Shown: in pieces, positions 60,525 through 64,000 of the stretch
Layout: each line of letters starts with the position of its first letter
Position numbering within the stretch: the first letter of the stretch is position 1
DNA from: DAOPYU01 sp942493245
GTDB lineage: Bacteria > Sumerlaeota > Sumerlaeia > UBA8349
NCBI GenBank assembly: GCA_942493245.1
Contig: OW818685.1
Location: 4,898,001 to 4,962,000 of the forward strand
DNA: 64,000 nt
Direction of reading: 5' to 3'
Made by a program: the position numbers and the translations under genes
The notes under the pieces: generated by a model
The model's database searches: none
What the model was told of the DNA's origin: nothing
What the model saw: the letters and a program-made list of their open reading frames with translations, nothing else

Positions 60525-63500
60525 TTACTGCATCTGGGGGTTGATCACGATCGGCTGAACCGGCGTCTTGGGCAGGACTTTCATCTTCGACACCAGCGTC
60601 GGATCGAGGAAGGCCGCGCCTTCCACCACTCCAGACTTGGTTTGGAGGATGTTGATTCCGCCCGTCTGCGTCGGGGCGCCCGTCTCCGCGTCATAACCCG
60701 CGTAGAAGTAACCCGAAACACCCGCCTGGCCATACACCTTCGTGATCGCCACGCGTTTCGAGTTCGCCGCGGGCTGCGCCTTGACAACCATCGCCGTCGC
60801 CGAGCCAGCCGTACCAACCGCGCCACCCACCAGCGCGCCGTTGATCTTCTTCGCCGTCGCCTGGATCAGCACCAGGTCCTTCGACGACTGGATCAGGCCG
60901 CAGCGCAGGTTGCCGCCCGCCACCGTCACCTTGTCGATCGCGCCCACGAGCTCGTCCGCCACAAGCGGGCCGCCCGAGACCGTGATGGCCTTGAGCGTGC
61001 TGCCCTGGATCGAGGACGGAGTCGCCTCAGCCGGAGCCGACGTCGTGTTGCCGACCTGAAGTTCGTTGACCACCTTCGGCAACGAACCGATCGCGCCCAG
61101 ACTCGTCCGCTTCGCCTTCGAAGCGTCCTTGTAGGTCTTCGACGCCACGTTGATCAGTTTGATCGGCTGCGGAGTCGCGTTCGTCGAGCCGACTTCCTCG
61201 ACCACAGCGCCCGTCACCTTGATCGACATCGGCGTCGTGCCCGCACTCGTCGTTTCGATGAACGTACGCGCATAGACACCATCTTCCGAGGGTTTCGTCG
61301 CCTTGATGGAGATCGAGCCGAACTCGTTCGCCGTCAGGAACGTCACCGACTTGGCCGAAACCGACTTGGCCAGGTCGCGGACACTGAGAGCCAGCACCGG
61401 AACGTCGAACGACAGCGTCTTGACACTGCCTTCAACCCGCAGCACCGGAACCTGCGTCACGCTCGTCAGGTAGTAGATCCCCTTGCCCGCGTTGTCCACC
61501 GCGTTCCCGGGCATCTTCTTCAGCAACGTGATCTTGATCGTACCCGGATTCGAGTCGGCAATCGTCGGCGTGAACGTCAAGTTGTTGGCCGCATCGCGCA
61601 CCAGCGCGTAACCCTTGGCCGTCACCTTGTAGTTCGCCGCCACGAGCACCTCGGCCGTCACGGCCGCCGTCGCAACGTTGCTCGCCAGACCCGGATTACC
61701 CAGTACGTCCACCGCCTTGACGGTGTAGGCGTACGAAACCGCCGGGCTGGCCGTGTCGTCGGCAAACGCGTTCGTCGTAGCGGAACCCGTCAGAGCCGCC
61801 GCTGCGGATACCGTCCAGCTGATCGCAGCCGTGTCGGTCGTACCCGCAACCGTCCGCTCGATCAGGTAGGCCGTCGCGCTCGTCACGGGCGACCAGTTCA
61901 GCAGCACGCGGAACGTGTTGCCAGAAGCCGTCAACTCCGCCGGAGCAGGCAGAACCACCACCTCGAAGTTCGCCGTCAGCGTCTTCGTCGAATCCATCAC
62001 CACATCCAGCGGATTGAGCGTACTCGTCGTCGCGCCACTCCAACCCGCGAACTGGTACCCAGCCGCAGGCGTCGCCATCAACGTCACCGTCGTGCCATGC
62101 GCATAGGCCGCCTGGTCCGGCGACTTCGTCACCGAGCCGTTGACCGCCTCAACCACCAGCGCGTACTCGTTGGCCGCAAACGTCGCCGTCAGCGTCTTCG
62201 TCGAATCCATCACGACATCCAACGGATTCTGCGTGCTCGTCGTCGCACCGCTCCAACCCGTGAAGCTGTACCCGACCGCAGGCGTCGCCGTCAGCGTCAC
62301 CGTCGTCCCGGCCGCATAGGAAACCTGGTCCGGCGACTTCGTCACCGAGCCTTCGCCCACCACGGCCACCGTCAGCGCATACCCATCCACCACGACATCC
62401 TGCTCGAACGTCGCCGTCAGGGCCTTCGCCGAATCCATCGTCACCACCAGCGGGTTGACCGTGCTCGTCGTCGCGCCGCTCCAACCCGTGAAGTGGTAGC
62501 CGTCCGCCGCCGTCGCCGTCAGCGTCACCGTCGTACCCGCCACATAGGTCGCCTGATCCGGCGACTTCGTCACCGAACCTTCGCCCACCACGGCCACCGT
62601 CAACGCGTACTCATTCGCCGGCCCTTGGACCAACACACCCTCGGAACTGTCGGACCACGCTCCGATGTTGCCCACCTGGTCGAACGCGCACACGCGGCTA
62701 TACACCGTCGCGCCCAGCGGACAGACCAGCGTCTTCTCGAGTGTCGAGGAGGTCACCGCTCCGTCAAACAGATCCGACGCACCAGCCGCCGTCCCGATCT
62801 GGACCAGATAACCCGCCACACCACTCGACGGATCCGGATCCACAGCCGCAGCCCACGTGAACTGCACTTCCGCGTCCAGCGACACGGTCTCGGCCGACAC
62901 CGGCGCCGCCATCGTCTCCGGAGCCACCTGGTCCACCAGGACCGCCGTGCTCGGACCGATCTTCACATTGCCGTTGCCCGCGATGTCCACACAAGCGGAG
63001 GGGTTGATTTCCAGCGACACAAACCCATTGCCCGCGAGACCGGAAACCTGAACCACATAATGCCGCTTCGAAATCACAGACGTTGCCGAAGATTGATTGT
63101 CTTCAACGGTCTCGGCAACCGAAACACCCGCGTACGTAATCGTACCGGAGAGGTTGACCACCAGACTGCCGGTCGAAGCGTCGGTAAACCCGAACACATC
63201 CTCCCCAAACACCACGTCAAACGCCACCTGCGTGCCCGACGTCGGGTTACCGTCCACCGGCGCCACCGTACCAGCCGGAGGCGTCGAATCGGCAATAAAG
63301 TTCGCCCCGATCGTCGTGTCCGCATCCATCACCAGCGTCAGCGGATTCGTCAACTCCAGACCCTCCGGGACATTGCCCGTCCAGCCGGTGAAACCGAAAT
63401 ACGTGTTCGCCGTCGCCGTCACGGTCACCGTCGTGCCCAGCGTGTAGGACGTCTGTTCCGGCGACACCGCCAAAACGCCACCTTCAATCGGGTTCGCCAC

Positions 63501-64000
63501 CAACGCCAAAACATACGTCGGAAGCGCTTCGAAATTCGCCGTGACCGTCTTGTTGGCGGTCATTGTCACTGTCACCACCGTCTCGGTGCTCGTGACATCG
63601 CCCGTCCAGTTCAAGAACCGATACCCCTCGCGCGGCGTCGCCGTCAGCGTCACCGTGGTGCCATTCTCATACACGTTCCCAGCCGGGGCCAGAACCACAT
63701 CGCCGCGGTTGGCGGGATTCACGTTCACCGCCAACGCCGAGAAGTCGTAATCGCCACTCTCGAACGAATAGTTGCTGTACACCTGGTCGGCAGTCAAAGC
63801 GCCGTCATGGAACCGCACGGCAGCCAGCGCGCCCGAGAACCACCAACCCGTTGCATTGGCATTGAGGCCGTCGGCAGCATCGCCCGTCGAGCCACCCAGG
63901 AAAACCGGCATCGCTTCATTGTCCGCCGGACCGTGAATCGCCAGATTCATCGTCCGGCTGTTGTTGAACTGACCGTCCACATAAACGCTCAACGGGCTGT
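60525..64000 (-). CDS. Giant surface protein: LamG, InlB-type repeats, fibronectin III and shared C-terminal domain (5' end beyond window)
   Basis: At least 1,158 residues visible; the frame is still open at 64000. In order: the C-terminal half of a LamG/concanavalin-like domain (SVYVDGQFNNSRT, GALAAVRFHDGAL); two divergent InlB-type repeats; an Ig-like/'SVP' segment; an Ig/fibronectin-like segment (AAVDPDPSSGVAGYLVQIG); three near-identical InlB repeats (GSVTKSPDQ...GYHFTGWSGATTST); and a fibronectin III-like segment. A ~390-residue C-terminal domain follows (LRVEGSVKTLSFDVPV, KRTSLGAIGSL, GALVGGAVGTAG, GQAGVSGYFYAGYD) that is also in the 12516-14996 protein. Carbohydrate or cell-surface binding is inferred. 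Confidence 0.87.
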   Translation of the reverse strand, partial: SPLSVYVDGQFNNSRTMNLAIHGPADNEAMPVFLGGSTGDAADGLNANATGWWFSGALAAVRFHDGALTADQVYSNYSFESGDYDFSALAVNVNPANRGDVVLAPAGNVYENGTTVTLTATPREGYRFLNWTGDVTSTETVVTVTMTANKTVTANFEALPTYVLALVANPIEGGVLAVSPEQTSYTLGTTVTVTATANTYFGFTGWTGNVPEGLELTNPLTLVMDADTTIGANFIADSTPPAGTVAPVDGNPTSGTQVAFDVVFGEDVFGFTDASTGSLVVNLSGTITYAGVSVAETVEDNQSSATSVISKRHYVVQVSGLAGNGFVSLEINPSACVDIAGNGNVKIGPSTAVLVDQVAPETMAAPVSAETVSLDAEVQFTWAAAVDPDPSSGVAGYLVQIGTAAGASDLFDGAVTSSTLEKTLVCPLGATVYSRVCAFDQVGNIGAWSDSSEGVLVQGPANEYALTVAVVGEGSVTKSPDQATYVAGTTVTLTATAADGYHFTGWSGATTSTVNPLVVTMDSAKALTATFEQDVVVDGYALTVAVVGEGSVTKSPDQVSYAAGTTVTLTATPAVGYSFTGWSGATTSTQNPLDVVMDSTKTLTATFAANEYALVVEAVNGSVTKSPDQAAYAHGTTVTLMATPAAGYQFAGWSGATTSTLNPLDVVMDSTKTLTANFEVVVLPAPAELTASGNTFRVLLNWSPVTSATAYLIERTVAGTTDTAAISWTVSAAAALTGSATTNAFADDTASPAVSYAYTVKAVDVLGNPGLASNVATAAVTAEVLVAANYKVTAKGYALVRDAANNLTFTPTIADSNPGTIKITLLKKMPGNAVDNAGKGIYYLTSVTQVPVLRVEGSVKTLSFDVPVLALSVRDLAKSVSAKSVTFLTANEFGSISIKATKPSEDGVYARTFIETTSAGTTPMSIKVTGAVVEEVGSTNATPQPIKLINVASKTYKDASKAKRTSLGAIGSLPKVVNELQVGNTTSAPAEATPSSIQGSTLKAITVSGGPLVADELVGAIDKVTVAGGNLRCGLIQSSKDLVLIQATAKKINGALVGGAVGTAGSATAMVVKAQPAANSKRVAITKVYGQAGVSGYFYAGYDAETGAPTQTGGINILQTKSGVVEGAAFLDPTLVSKMKVLPKTPVQPIVINPQMQ

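Overview
The window is GC-rich DNA from a free-living Gram-negative bacterium, most probably of the PVC superphylum (Verrucomicrobiota, Kiritimatiellota or Lentisphaerota). This is judged from gene content: Tat-exported sugar isomerase/epimerases, DUF1080, DUF6807 and DUF4091 proteins, many secreted lipoproteins, very large modular surface proteins, and intergenic spaces packed with small palindromic repeats. No rRNA, tRNA, CRISPR array, transposase or prophage gene was recognised. Taxonomy is an inference.

Layout. 1-12.4 kb, all minus strand: metX (cut by the window edge), glgC, a secreted beta-carbonic anhydrase, a nitroreductase-family lipoprotein, a SUMF1-fold lipoprotein, a charged S9 peptidase, a secreted esterase-like hydrolase and htpG. 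12.5-15 kb, minus strand: a secreted InlB-repeat/fibronectin-type protein whose C-terminal domain recurs in the giant protein at 60.5-64 kb. 15.8-30.2 kb, plus strand: three tandem paralogous secreted giants built from 2, 2 and 4 copies of a module centred on a seven-blade RCC1-like propeller. Each follows the same 166-bp leader, and the last is followed 11 bp later by a GH32-like glycosidase. 32.3-36.5 kb: an M32 carboxypeptidase, a small membrane protein and a tandem pair of unknown paralogues, the second with a premature stop.

37.1-43.2 kb, plus strand, is the most remarkable part. A methionine-rich membrane protein precedes a 1,725-residue continuous reading frame that joins a complete CopA-type Cu(I) P-type ATPase to an ethylene-receptor-like (ETR1-type) copper-binding membrane domain, GAF, PAS, histidine kinase and receiver. 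In plants a copper ATPase (RAN1) supplies copper to ETR1 as a separate protein. Here homologues of both are one polypeptide.

43.6-47.8 kb, minus strand: a membrane protein, an esterase and an ECF sigma/anti-sigma pair with a secreted protein. 47.9-52.8 kb: rlmB, an SGNH hydrolase, a hypothetical protein and a PLD-like protein. 52.8-59.6 kb, minus strand: a sugar cluster (DUF4091, three isomerase/epimerases, a frameshifted DUF1080 gene, DUF6807) that resembles 3-keto-glycoside utilisation loci. 59.9-64 kb: a cold-shock protein and the 3' part of a LamG/InlB-repeat giant.

Several repeat families fill the gaps: two copies of a ~222-bp element with terminal inverted repeats just after stop codons, a 191-bp element with ~35-bp inverted ends, and several REP/BIME-like palindromes. 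Two frameshifts (A8 at 17667, C6 at 57169) lie in homopolymers and may be biological or sequencing artefacts.
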